From Gordonia insulae (GTDB lineage Bacteria > Actinomycetota > Actinomycetes > Mycobacteriales > Mycobacteriaceae), in the NCBI RefSeq assembly GCF_003855095.1, contig NZ_CP033972.1, positions 620,001 through 684,000 of the forward strand: 64,000 nt of DNA, written 5' to 3'. The translations under genes were made by a program, and so were the position numbers. A model generated the notes under the pieces. That model was not told where the DNA came from, did no database searches, and was given only the letters and a program-made list of their open reading frames with translations. This document shows, one piece after another, positions 18,327 to 27,235 of this stretch; position 1 is the first letter of the stretch, and the number at the start of each line of letters is the position of its first letter.

Positions 18327-18956
18327 TTACTCGGGGATTTTGTCGATGGTTGCGCGGGTGAGGTCCAGGGCATATCCGCATATTTCCTTCTCGGGCAGGC
18401 TTGGCAACAAGCCGTACCCTGAGCCTGTCACGACGCCAGCAGTTCCGGACTGCACATATGTGAGGCATCCACCAGACTTATCGCTGGCTACCCCGACTCG
18501 CCTGCCATTGATTACTTCGTCGGGAAGCCAATTTGAACCGATCCGGTTCTGGACCTTGTACCAATCTAGACTTTCCGAGTTGCCAACAATTTGGTAAATA
18601 CTCAGAAATTCTGATTTTGGAGGAAAGTAATCCCAATCGCAACCACGGAGGGTCTGGCCGTCCACAGTTGCCGCGTCGCGGGCGGAATCGGGATCGATTC
18701 CCAAGGAAACTAGACGATCTGCGCCGACAGTGCAAGGCTCGTAGGACGTGCCGTCGTTTGCAGAGTTCCATCGTTTGGAGAAAGTGTTATGGAAGGGAAG
18801 CGGCGTCCCTTGAGCGTCGGTTTGTCGGACTTCCTGCGTATTGCTCGGGGACATACCCTCCGCCGACGGGGATCCCTGAATTGGATTAGAGCAGCCGCAC
18901 GATAGGAAACCGGCAATGGCGATTGTTGCGCATGCAATCGGGCGCATTCCTGCCAT
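18327..18956 (-). CDS. DUF3558-like secreted lipoprotein
   Basis: 209 residues. A hydrophobic signal (ACATIAIAGFLS) ends in CGCSNP, cysteines 20 and 22 giving a lipobox-like site. The mature domain has CTVGADRLVSLGIDP, RGCDWDYF and a conserved late Cys pair (GGCLTYV, EICGYALD), the pattern of DUF3558 proteins found beside ESX-related genes in Rhodococcus, Nocardia and Gordonia. Four bp downstream of the next gene, so an operon. GC is low here (about 46% over 18541-18660) compared with the flanks, suggesting transfer. Confidence 0.75.
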   Translation of the reverse strand: MAGMRPIACATIAIAGFLSCGCSNPIQGSPSAEGMSPSNTQEVRQTDAQGTPLPFHNTFSKRWNSANDGTSYEPCTVGADRLVSLGIDPDSARDAATVDGQTLRGCDWDYFPPKSEFLSIYQIVGNSESLDWYKVQNRIGSNWLPDEVINGRRVGVASDKSGGCLTYVQSGTAGVVTGSGYGLLPSLPEKEICGYALDLTRATIDKIPE

Positions 18957-18959
18957 CGC

Positions 18960-19331
18960 TTAGAACTCAAACTCTGTCATGCTCGTAGTTGCATCCTGAC
19001 TGCGAAGAGTCTCAGCAGCTGTCGCGCAGTTCGCCGCGAGGCTTTTGAGATCACTTGACTGCTGGACGAGTTCAGAACTCCAGCCACCGTCGACAATGGC
19101 AGCTCTTAACGCCTGATATAGAGAGGTTCCCTCCGCGCAATCGCGACCAAAGTAGTTTACGCCGACAATTCTGGCAATAGCCATTCTGCAATCGTCAAGT
19201 TCGTCTGCAGCTGTATGCGCGGCCTGGGCGCGCCTTTTCCAAGTCTCTTCAATCGAGATGAGCTGGTGTGAGCCTTCCGGCAGAATCCGACCCACCTCAC
19301 CCCGCAACTCAACGTCATCCCCGCCACTCAT
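18960..19331 (-). CDS. small helical protein beside the DUF3558 lipoprotein
   Basis: 123 residues, chosen by the ATG at 19331 preceded by GGGGAGGACACC; the frame is open further upstream but that part is antisense to the neighbouring gene. Predicted helical: IEETWKRRAQAAHTAADEL, then SLYQALRAAIVDGGW. It resembles WXG100/ESX-accessory proteins in size but has no WxG turn. The C-terminus MTEFEF is acidic and aromatic. First gene of a two-gene operon with the lipoprotein; probably its functional partner. No family recognised. Confidence 0.6.
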   Translation of the reverse strand: MSGGDDVELRGEVGRILPEGSHQLISIEETWKRRAQAAHTAADELDDCRMAIARIVGVNYFGRDCAEGTSLYQALRAAIVDGGWSSELVQQSSDLKSLAANCATAAETLRSQDATTSMTEFEF

Positions 19332-19479
19332 GGTGTCCTCCCCACAGAACCTTGGACGCTGCCCACGTCCGAGCGGTTCCACCTTACTGTCCACAGGCCT
19401 ACGTGCAGTGCCTTCGGAGCCGCTGTTGCCACGTAGGATAGCCAACCGACGATAGCTGTGGCTTTGAGGCCATGACGGG

Positions 19480-20844
19480 ATGACGCAGACGGCAGGGGGA
19501 TCTGTGGCTGACGATGGTGCCCAGTACTCGTGGGAGGGTGCCGACGAGGGCGGTGGGCCCGCGTCGCGGGGTGTATCCGGTGGGGGCTCGACGAACTGGA
19601 TGCTCGCGATCCAGCAGATGCTGGAACGGATCAAGTCGATGGAGCCGGAAACGGCGCTCGCCGACGCCGAGGCCTTGCAACAGGCGATCAAGGCGGCGGT
19701 CGACGCATCCGAACGCTTGGCGCGCGCCTTTGACGGCGATGGACTCGAGGGGGAGGCCGCCACCAGCAGCTCGACCCGGGCCTCCGATCTCGCCGCGCAG
19801 ATCGCGTCCAACGCAAACGCTGTCTCCGGTGGCGCGGTTGCGCTGGGATCGGCGTCAGGCGTGATGTCGGCCGCACGTTTGAATGCTCCGTTTCTTCAGC
19901 AGATGCAGAAGGAAATGGAGGACAAGCCGGAGGATGCGGCCGACATCATGACCCGTGCGGCATCGTTGATGACCGCTTCCTACAACGCTCCGATGAGTGC
20001 GGCCGCCAGCCAGGCGCCGTCGCCGGGGATGAGTGCCGATTCGGCCACCTCGGCGGTTCTGTCTTCCGGCGGATCGGTATCAGGCGGCGGTGGAGGTGGG
20101 AACAGTGGCGGTGGCGGGTCGCGGGGTTCGGCCGGCGGCTCCACCGACCTCGGCGACTACGGCACGACAGGCGTCAAAGACCCGAATGCGACGCCGGCCG
20201 CATCGACGTCGGGAGACCAATCGCCGCCGTCGGGGACCACGGCCGGGTCCGACAAGCCGCTCTCGCTCGGCGACAACCCGTCGGGCGGGGGCACCGGAGG
20301 AGACGACCCCGACACCCTGACTCGTGGCGGCCTGGGCAGCCCGAACAGCGTCGACGGATCGACCAACCCCGCCGCCATGATGATGGGACCGGGTGGAGTG
20401 GGTGCCGGTGCCGGAGCGAAGGCCGTCGGCGGAGCCGCCAGCCCCGGTGGCATCGGCGGTACCAACGGTGCGAACGGTGCGAACGCGGCGTCGACGCTCT
20501 CACGCCGACTGTCAGGCGCGATCCCGACGGCGGCCACATCGAATCCGGTGTCGACGACCCCGGTGGGCACCGGCTCGGGACGGGTCGGCGGCACCGGACC
20601 TATGGGTGGGACACCCCACGGCGGACGTGCGCGCGGTTCGGACAAGGGCGAGCACAAGGCCGCGCACTACCTTCACACCAAGGAGAACGGCGCGGAGATC
20701 GTCGGCAGTCTGCCGCTGGTGGGACCGCCGGTGATCGGCGACTGGGCACCACCGCAGCCGCTGCCGGAGCCGGCCAAACCCTCCGACACTGAGGGTGCCG
20801 ACCCGACCGTGGCCGACCGTCCGGACAAGGACCTCACGCTCTGA
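19480..20844 (+). CDS. PPE-like Gly/Ser-rich secreted-type protein
   Basis: 454 residues. About 40-185 is a helical ESX-substrate-like domain (MLAIQQMLERIKSM, AIKAAVDASERLARAF); about 190-395 is Gly/Ser/Ala/Pro-rich low complexity; the last ~60 residues hold a compact block (HKAAHYLHTKEN, then EIVGSLPLVGPPVIGDW) that looks conserved. No Sec signal, consistent with type VII export. It is divergent from the small-helical/DUF3558 operon across a 148-bp gap, so the three may act together at the envelope. No ESX core genes are in the window. Start ATG at 19480; the next ATG is unlikely. Confidence 0.6.
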   Translation: MTQTAGGSVADDGAQYSWEGADEGGGPASRGVSGGGSTNWMLAIQQMLERIKSMEPETALADAEALQQAIKAAVDASERLARAFDGDGLEGEAATSSSTRASDLAAQIASNANAVSGGAVALGSASGVMSAARLNAPFLQQMQKEMEDKPEDAADIMTRAASLMTASYNAPMSAAASQAPSPGMSADSATSAVLSSGGSVSGGGGGGNSGGGGSRGSAGGSTDLGDYGTTGVKDPNATPAASTSGDQSPPSGTTAGSDKPLSLGDNPSGGGTGGDDPDTLTRGGLGSPNSVDGSTNPAAMMMGPGGVGAGAGAKAVGGAASPGGIGGTNGANGANAASTLSRRLSGAIPTAATSNPVSTTPVGTGSGRVGGTGPMGGTPHGGRARGSDKGEHKAAHYLHTKENGAEIVGSLPLVGPPVIGDWAPPQPLPEPAKPSDTEGADPTVADRPDKDLTL

Positions 20845-20957
20845 CCGTGCCGTGATCTCACTGTGCAAGCTGTGCACAAACTGTGACTGCTCCACAGATC
20901 TGGGCTTCGACGATCTTCGCGCTCTTGATCGTCCTCCACTGGCGCGATGCTTATCGC

Positions 20958-21380
20958 ATGAGCGACAACGCATCTCGACCACGATCGGCGGGCCCGGGCC
21001 CGCGGCCCGATCGCGCACACATCGGTCGCATCGGCGAGGACCTGGCCGCTGAGCACTTGCGGGCCCAGGGGTGGACGGTGCTGGAGCGCAACTGGCGCAA
21101 CCGATACGGCGAACTCGACCTCATCGCGGTCGACGGGTCGGTGCTGGTCATCGTGGAGGTGAAGACTCGGGCATCGAAGGTCTTCGACGACCCGGCACAC
21201 GCGGTCACCCCGCTCAAACTCGCCCGGATGCGGCGGTTGACCCAACTGTGGCTGGCCGGTCACCGCGAACAATGGTGGAGCGAGATCCGCTTCGACGTCG
21301 TTTCAGTGCAACTGGATTCGCGGCACCCGGCGGCGGTCGAGCGTGCGACGGTTCGCCACCACCGCGGGGTGTTCGAGTGA
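20958..21380 (+). CDS. YraN family protein (UPF0102)
   Basis: 140 residues with a restriction-endonuclease-like core: RIGEDLAAEHL, then RNRYGELDLIAVDG and VIVEVKTRAS (the E-x-K of a PD-(D/E)xK fold). Function in the cell is not settled. The ATG at 20958 opens a short polar N-terminus before the conserved HIGRIGEDLA. The stop overlaps the comM start (GTGA). In mycobacteria the same trio yraN-comM-dprA is present. Confidence 0.93.
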   Translation: MSDNASRPRSAGPGPRPDRAHIGRIGEDLAAEHLRAQGWTVLERNWRNRYGELDLIAVDGSVLVIVEVKTRASKVFDDPAHAVTPLKLARMRRLTQLWLAGHREQWWSEIRFDVVSVQLDSRHPAAVERATVRHHRGVFE

Positions 21381-22909
21381 GCGGGAAGGGTCTGACAACC
21401 GGGCTCGGCTGCGCCCACTCGGTGGGACTCAACGCGTTCGTCGCGAACGACATCGAGATCCAGGCCAACGTCGGCCAGGGGCTCCCCGGCTTCGCTGTCA
21501 CCGGCAAGGTCGACGCATCGCTGCGGGAGGCCCGCGATCGGGTCCGTGCGGCGATCGCCAACAGCGCGTTGAAGTTTCCCGACATGAAGGTGACGGTGTC
21601 GCTCGCGCCGGCGGATCTCCCCAAGAGCGGGTCCTCATTCGATCTGGGAATGGCGGTGGCAATTCTCGCGGCGACCGGGCAGGTCACCAAGACCAGGATG
21701 CGCCGCACGGTCTTCCTCGGCGAACTCGGCCTCGATGGTGGACTCCGGCCGGTCCGGGGCGTGTTGCCCGCGTTGAAGAAGGCCCGCGATAGCGGTTTCA
21801 CACATGCGGTGGTGCCGATGCCGAATGTCGCCGAGGCGGCCCTGGTCGCCGACCTCGATGTCGGTGGAGCACACACCCTGGGGGAGGTGGTGCGCTGGTT
21901 GGCGGGAGACCATGTACTCGACACGGTGACCGACGCCGCGAACATCCCGCCGCCGCCCGACATCGACGACATGGCCGACGTGGCGGGCCAGTCCGAGGCG
22001 CGCCACGCACTCGAGATCGCGGCTGCCGGTGCGCATCACGTCTTGATGACCGGTCCGCCGGGGATCGGCAAGACGATGCTCGCCCGGCGTCTCCCCGGCA
22101 TCCTTCCGCCGCTGGGCGCGGAAGAGTCCCTGGAGGTGACCGCGATCCATTCGATCGCGGGCACCTTGCGTGCGGGCCATCCACTGATCACCGAGGCGCC
22201 CTTCATCTCGCCCCACCACACGACGTCGGTGACCGCGTTGCTCGGTGGTGGTACCGGGCTCGCCCGACCCGGTGCCATCTCGCGCGCACATCGCGGGGTG
22301 CTGTTCCTCGACGAGTGTGCGGAGATGGGGCCGAAGGTGCTCGATTCGCTTCGACAACCGTTGGAAGAAGGCGAGGTCCGGGTATCCCGACGCGACGGGG
22401 TGGCGACCTACCCCGCCCGGTTCCAGCTGATAATGGCGGCGAATCCCTGCCCGTGCGCGCCGGCCCACGACATCGACTGCGTGTGCTCGGCACTGGCTCG
22501 CCGACGTTATCTGGGCAAATTGTCCGGGCCGTTGATGGACCGCGTCGACATCCGTGTCCGGATGGATCCACCGGGCAACTCGGCGCTGATGAACTCCGTC
22601 GAGGAATCCAGTACGGCGATGCGTTCGCGTGTGGCCCAGGCCCGTGGTGCGGCGCTCGAACGATGGCGCGACCACGGCTGGCTCACCAACGCCGAGGTTC
22701 CGGGATCTGCTCTGCGTCAACGCTTCCGGCTGCCACCGGCCGTGCTCCGTCCGATCGAGCTGTTCTTGCGGGACGGTCGGGTGACCGCGCGCGGTGCGGA
22801 TCGGGCGATCCGACTGGCCTGGACCCTTGCCGATCTCAAGGGGTGCGGTCAGCCATCCGAAACCGAGATCGCGGAGGCCCTGCTGTATCGGGACAGAGGA
22901 GGACGCTGA
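21377..22909 (+). CDS. comM: ComM/YifB AAA+ ATPase (Mg-chelatase-like)
   Basis: 510 residues. The N-terminal Lon-protease-like fold (about 5-165) is followed by an AAA+ core with Walker A GPPGIGKTML near 225, Walker B VLFLDECAEM near 310 and a cysteine-containing loop ANPCPCAPAHDIDCVC near 355. In naturally competent bacteria ComM is a helicase driving branch migration during integration of donor DNA. GTG start overlapping yraN; the stop overlaps the dprA start (TGATG). Confidence 0.94.
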   Translation: MSGKGLTTGLGCAHSVGLNAFVANDIEIQANVGQGLPGFAVTGKVDASLREARDRVRAAIANSALKFPDMKVTVSLAPADLPKSGSSFDLGMAVAILAATGQVTKTRMRRTVFLGELGLDGGLRPVRGVLPALKKARDSGFTHAVVPMPNVAEAALVADLDVGGAHTLGEVVRWLAGDHVLDTVTDAANIPPPPDIDDMADVAGQSEARHALEIAAAGAHHVLMTGPPGIGKTMLARRLPGILPPLGAEESLEVTAIHSIAGTLRAGHPLITEAPFISPHHTTSVTALLGGGTGLARPGAISRAHRGVLFLDECAEMGPKVLDSLRQPLEEGEVRVSRRDGVATYPARFQLIMAANPCPCAPAHDIDCVCSALARRRYLGKLSGPLMDRVDIRVRMDPPGNSALMNSVEESSTAMRSRVAQARGAALERWRDHGWLTNAEVPGSALRQRFRLPPAVLRPIELFLRDGRVTARGADRAIRLAWTLADLKGCGQPSETEIAEALLYRDRGGR

Positions 22910-24039
22910 TGGGTGGCATCACCGACGAGGAGCGGAGTGCCTGGGCATACCTGGCACGGGTCGCCGAACCGCCCTGTTCCGCGGTCGAATCACTCTGCGC
23001 CGAGATCGGTCCGGTCGCCGCTGCGGCCGCGATCCGCGCACGCTCGGTACCCGCCGGTCACGAGTCGGTCCTCGCGGCGACGGCCGGCCGCGCGGAGATC
23101 GACACATCCGCAGAGGACCTGGAGGTCGCTGATCGGATCGGGGCGCGACTGATCACCCGCGACGACGCCGAGTGGCCGGGGTGGCCGCTGTTGGCACTGA
23201 GCACCGCCGACACGAGCGCACGTGGCGGTGAGCCGCTGGCACTGTGGGCACGTGGTCCGCGACGACTCGACGACATGGCGTCCACCGCGATCGCGCTCGT
23301 GGGTTCGCGGGCCGCGTCCGGATACGGGGAGCAGGTGACCTCGACGCTCGCCTCCGGTCTGGCGATGGAGGATTGGACGGTGACCTCCGGTGGTGCCTAC
23401 GGCATCGACGGTGTCGCCCACCGCGCGGCGCTGGCATCGGGTGGGCCGACGATGGCGGTGATGGCCTGCGGGATCGACCGTGACTACCCGGCCGGCCATG
23501 CGAGGCTCCTCGCGGAGATCGCCGAGCACGGTCTCGTCATCTCGGAGTACCCGCCCGGTACCACGGCCGCGAAACATCGCTTCCTCACCCGCAATCGACT
23601 CGTGGCGGCGATGTCGGATGCAGTGATCGTCGTCGAGGCCGGTCGTCGATCGGGTGCCGCGAACACGGCAGCGTGGGCGCGCAAGCTGGGTCGTCCGCTG
23701 GGCGCGGTGCCGGGGCCGGTGACATCGGCGACCTCGGTCGGCTGCCATCAGATGATCGCCGACGATCTTGCGCAACTGGTCACCGACACCCGGTCGGTCA
23801 TCGCGCTCGCCACACCCGACGGCGCCGCCGAATCCGGTCGCGGCCGACCACGTGCCACCGACGGACTGGCTCCGGAGGAACAGCGGGTGCACGACGCCAT
23901 CCCCGGACGCGGTGCGGTCACCATCGAGGAGATCGCCTTCTCGGCCGGACTCGACATCGCGACGGTGCGTTCGGCGCTGGCGCGGATGGATGTCCGTGGT
24001 CTCATCGTCAACGACAGTGGCACATGGCGGTTGGCATGA
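22909..24039 (+). CDS. dprA: DNA-processing protein DprA
   Basis: 376 residues. Central Rossmann-like DprA domain with VGSRAASGYGEQV near 131, SGGAYGIDGVAH near 160, GIDRDYPAGH near 187 and KHRFLTRNRLVAAMSD near 220; the C-terminal winged helix (about 310-376) includes EEIAFSAGLDIATVRSAL. DprA loads RecA on incoming single-stranded DNA. The ATG overlaps the comM stop. No competence pilus genes are in the window, so uptake cannot be inferred. The 240 bp downstream hold no recognisable gene. Confidence 0.95.
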   Translation: MGGITDEERSAWAYLARVAEPPCSAVESLCAEIGPVAAAAAIRARSVPAGHESVLAATAGRAEIDTSAEDLEVADRIGARLITRDDAEWPGWPLLALSTADTSARGGEPLALWARGPRRLDDMASTAIALVGSRAASGYGEQVTSTLASGLAMEDWTVTSGGAYGIDGVAHRAALASGGPTMAVMACGIDRDYPAGHARLLAEIAEHGLVISEYPPGTTAAKHRFLTRNRLVAAMSDAVIVVEAGRRSGAANTAAWARKLGRPLGAVPGPVTSATSVGCHQMIADDLAQLVTDTRSVIALATPDGAAESGRGRPRATDGLAPEEQRVHDAIPGRGAVTIEEIAFSAGLDIATVRSALARMDVRGLIVNDSGTWRLA

Positions 24040-24279
24040 ACTCCGCCCATGCCCGGGCGCCGGCGGCGAGATCGGTTCGGTCGGCGGTCTCCGCCCGGAA
24101 CGTGTCGCCCGGAGATGGTCGGCCGTTCGAGGAATGTGCCGACGGACGGCCGACGAGCCGGGGCCCGCCCCACGGTGAGCAGAACCGTACTGGGCACTGC
24201 GATGTCGTGTGCCGATCTGCCTGCGGCGCCCTGGCCCGAATCGCGGCGGTCAGACGACCCGTGGGAATACGCTCGGTGG

Positions 24280-25557
24280 ATGAGGATCCTGCTGATCGGG
24301 GCCGGCGGCGTCGGTGACGCCATAGCGAAGATCGCCGCACGCAGAGACTTCTTCGACCACATGGTGGTCAGCGACTACGACGAGGCACGGGCCCGACGTA
24401 CCGTCGGGGCGATCAGCGAGGCGCACGGACCGGACGTCGCCGCCCGGTTCAGTGCCGCGACGATCGACGCCGGCGACATCGACGCGGTGCGCGCGGCCGT
24501 TCAGGACCATGGGGCGACCCACGTGATGAATGCGGTGGAGCCGAGGTTCGTCCCGACCGTCTTCGCCGGTGCGTTCGCCGGTGGCGCCGACTACCTCGAC
24601 ATGGCGATGAGTCTGTCGCGGCCCCATCCGACCGACCCCTACCGGCAACCCGGTGTCACGCTCGGCGAGGAGCAGTTCGGCGCGGCCGCCGACTGGGAGA
24701 AGGCCGGTCGACTGGCGCTCGTCGGGATGGGGGTGGAACCCGGGCTCTCCGACGTCTTCGCCCGCTATGCGTGCGACAACCTGTTCGACGAGGTGGATGA
24801 ACTCGGCACCCGGGACGGCGCAAACCTGGTGGTGCGCAATGCGAATGGTGACGAGATCTTCGCGCCGTCGTTCAGCATCTGGACCACCATCGAAGAGTGT
24901 CTGAATCCGCCGGTGATCTGGGAGAAGGACGTCGGGTTCTTCACGACGCCACCGTTCTCCGAACCGGAGGTGTTCGAGTTCCCGGACGGCATCGGGCCGG
25001 TGGAGTGTGTGAACGTCGAGCACGAAGAAGTGCTGCTGATGCCGCGCTGGTGCGACGCCCGCCGGGTCACCTTCAAATACGGGCTGGGGGAGGAGTTCAT
25101 CGGCGTGCTGCGCGTTCTGCACACCCTCGGACTCGACTCCACCGAACCGGTCGCGGTGCGTTCACCGGACGGTCGGGTGAACGTCGCCCCCCGCGACGTG
25201 GTCGCCGCCGTACTGCCCGACCCGGCGTCGATCGGTCCGATCATGACCGGCAAGACCTGCGCCGGACTGGCCGTGACCGGAACCAAGGACGGTAGGCGTC
25301 GACGCGTGTACCTCTACCACGTCAGCGACAACGAATGGACGATGCGGAACTACGGCACGCAGTGTGTGGTGTGGCAGACCGCGCTCGGTCCCGTCATCGC
25401 CCTCGAGCTGCTCGCCAAGCAGGTCTGGGCGGGCAGCGGAGTCCTCGGGCCGGAGGCGTTTCCCGCCGAGCCGTTCCTCGAACTGATGCAGGCCGACGAG
25501 TCGCACGGCGGCTACGGGCAGCCGTGGGGACTCCGTGAAGACGATCCGACGAGCTGA
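24280..25557 (+). CDS. saccharopine dehydrogenase-like oxidoreductase
   Basis: 425 residues. Begins directly with the NAD(P)-binding motif LIGAGGVGDAIA at residue 5, then a Rossmann half (HVMNAVEPRF, GADYLDMAMSL) and a catalytic half with VGMGVEPGLSDVFA near 150. This is the saccharopine dehydrogenase/LYS9 family, which also includes carboxynorspermidine and homospermidine synthases; the exact substrate is open. The ATG at 24280 places the Rossmann motif at the normal distance; the frame is open far upstream but reads as non-coding. Confidence 0.85.
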   Translation: MRILLIGAGGVGDAIAKIAARRDFFDHMVVSDYDEARARRTVGAISEAHGPDVAARFSAATIDAGDIDAVRAAVQDHGATHVMNAVEPRFVPTVFAGAFAGGADYLDMAMSLSRPHPTDPYRQPGVTLGEEQFGAAADWEKAGRLALVGMGVEPGLSDVFARYACDNLFDEVDELGTRDGANLVVRNANGDEIFAPSFSIWTTIEECLNPPVIWEKDVGFFTTPPFSEPEVFEFPDGIGPVECVNVEHEEVLLMPRWCDARRVTFKYGLGEEFIGVLRVLHTLGLDSTEPVAVRSPDGRVNVAPRDVVAAVLPDPASIGPIMTGKTCAGLAVTGTKDGRRRRVYLYHVSDNEWTMRNYGTQCVVWQTALGPVIALELLAKQVWAGSGVLGPEAFPAEPFLELMQADESHGGYGQPWGLREDDPTS

Positions 25558-25574
25558 GTCTCCGCAGGGTCGGA

Positions 25575-26141
25575 TCAGCGACCGGTCAGCAGGTCGATGA
25601 AGATCCGCTTGTCGTCCTCGCTCGCCGGCCCGTGCCGGGGACGTGCGTGCAGGTAGCCGATGCCGGCGTAGAGCAGGGTCGTCGCGCGGGCGTGGGCTTC
25701 CGGCTCCTCGAAGCCGAGATCGCGCATCGCCTCATGGGCGATCCGGAAGACCTGGTCATCGATCGCGGCGACGGTGGTCGCGATCGACTCGTCGGTCTCG
25801 GCCCAGGTCCGGACCGCGGACTCGACGGTCCAGCGCCGCGGGTCCGACACCAGCTGAACCATCGCCTCGATACGATCCGCCGGTGGCAGCTCGTGCAGGT
25901 CGGCGAGCGTCTTCTGCGCCGCGTCCTCCACCCGTCGGCAGTGATCGGCCAAGGCTTTCATCAGCGCGGCGATGTCGGTGAAGTGCCAGTAGAAGCTGCC
26001 CTTGGTGACACCGAGACGGTCGCAGAGACGCGAGATCTTGATCGCGCCGACGCCCTCGCTGATGAGGACCTGCATCGCGGCGTCGAGCCAGTCGTCGACG
26101 GTGAGCCGGGACCCGCGCCGGGACAGCGACGACTCCGTCAT
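25575..26141 (-). CDS. TetR-family transcriptional regulator
   Basis: 188 residues. N-terminal helix-turn-helix with VDDWLDAAMQVLISEGVGAIKISRLCDRLGVTKGSFYWHF in shortened form: the hallmark VTKGSFYWHF is at about residues 49-58. The C-terminal half is the ligand-binding domain. Divergent from the siderophore-interacting gene across 145 bp, but that gene carries its own iron box, so the TetR target may be itself or the convergent dehydrogenase. The ligand is unknown. Confidence 0.92.
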   Translation of the reverse strand: MTESSLSRRGSRLTVDDWLDAAMQVLISEGVGAIKISRLCDRLGVTKGSFYWHFTDIAALMKALADHCRRVEDAAQKTLADLHELPPADRIEAMVQLVSDPRRWTVESAVRTWAETDESIATTVAAIDDQVFRIAHEAMRDLGFEEPEAHARATTLLYAGIGYLHARPRHGPASEDDKRIFIDLLTGR

Positions 26142-26237
26142 GTGAACCTCGATTGATGTGCGGTGGTGACTAATCTTCAGCGAACTGAACCCCCACTTTA
26201 GATGACTCCTACAACAGGTGTGGTAATCGGTCGGTTC

Positions 26238-26256
26238 TTAGGTTTACCTAACGAGG
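26238..26256 (+). promoter_or_regulatory. IdeR/DtxR iron box
   Basis: ttaggtttacctaacgagg matches the IdeR/DtxR consensus TTAGGTTAGCCTAACCTAA strongly in its first 15 positions (TTAGGTT and CCTAAC intact). It lies 31 bp before the siderophore-interacting-protein start, a position fitting iron-dependent repression. Confidence 0.8.
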
Positions 26257-26286
26257 GGCGTACTGTGGTTCCCGAGAGGAGGCTTC

Positions 26287-27150
26287 ATGGCCAAACAAAT
26301 GAACACGATGACGGTGCTCCGCCGTGAGCAGCTCAGCCCGCACTTCGTCCGCCTGTACCTCGGCGGCGACGAGTTCGACACGTTCATTCCCGCAGGTGAG
26401 CCCGACAGCTGGGACACCGACCTGTACATCAAGTTCGCCTTCGGCCCCGATGGTGCACCCTTCGCGGGCGGCGAGTTCGACCGCAAGCTGGTGCGCCTGA
26501 TGCGTCCGGAGCAGCAGCCGGTCCTGCGCACCTACACGGTCCGGTCGGTGGACCTCGAACGCCGGGAGATCGCCGTCGACTTCGTCGTGCACGGTGACGA
26601 GGGCATCGCCGGGCCGTGGGCGGCCGCCGTCGAGCCCGGCACGACCGTGCGGTTCCTCGGCCCGGGCAGCGGCTATCGCCCGAATTCCGCGGCGCCGTGG
26701 CACCTGCTGGCCTGCGACGAGGCGGGGCTGCCCGCGGTCGCGGCCGCGCTGGAATCCCTGCCACACGACGCGGTCGCCAAGGTGTTCATCGAGGTGGCAG
26801 GCCCCGACGATGAACTGCCTCTGACGGCTCCGGTCGGTGCCGAGATCGTCTGGGTGCATCGTGGTGGTCCCGCGGGAGAGGTCGACGACGATGTCGCCGG
26901 CGACAACGCCCCGCTGATCGCGGCCGTGCGGGGTGCCGAGTGGCTCGACGGCGAGCCCCACGTCTTCATCCACGGTGAGGCGCAGGCCGTGATGCACAAT
27001 CTGCGCGGCTACATCCGCAAGGAGCGCGGCGTCGGGGCGAAGAACGCCTCCATCTCCGGATACTGGCGGCGAGGTCGCACCGAGGAGGGTTTCCGGAAAT
27101 GGAAGTCCGACCTCCGTGCCGAGGAGGAGGCGTCGGGGGTTTCCGCGTAG
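26287..27150 (+). CDS. siderophore-interacting protein (ViuB/SIP ferric reductase)
   Basis: 287 residues. N-terminal FAD-binding barrel with [10 protein letters not shown] near residue 80 and a substrate loop, and C-terminal SIP domain ending in [16 protein letters not shown], the usual ferric-siderophore reductase layout. It releases iron from siderophores in the cytoplasm using NAD(P)H. The ATG at 26287 follows AGAGGAGG. The IdeR box upstream indicates derepression in low iron. M. tuberculosis has its viuB in the same place (Rv2895c). Confidence 0.92.
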   Translation: MAKQMNTMTVLRREQLSPHFVRLYLGGDEFDTFIPAGEPDSWDTDLYIKFAFGPDGAPFAGGEFDRKLVRLMRPEQQPVLRTYTVRSVDLERREIAVDFVVHGDEGIAGPWAAAVEPGTTVRFLGPGSGYRPNSAAPWHLLACDEAGLPAVAAALESLPHDAVAKVFIEVAGPDDELPLTAPVGAEIVWVHRGGPAGEVDDDVAGDNAPLIAAVRGAEWLDGEPHVFIHGEAQAVMHNLRGYIRKERGVGAKNASISGYWRRGRTEEGFRKWKSDLRAEEEASGVSA

Positions 27151-27235
27151 CCCCGTCGCCCGCGCGGGGGCACGATCCGACAACGGACCGCGTGGGCGGT
27201 TGCGCGCGGTGGCCCCACGCGGTTCTGTCGTCGAC

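Noticed and set aside
24040-24279. Coding extension upstream of the saccharopine-dehydrogenase-like gene
   Set aside because: The frame is open but Arg/Gly-rich without motif, and the Rossmann motif demands a start at 24280.
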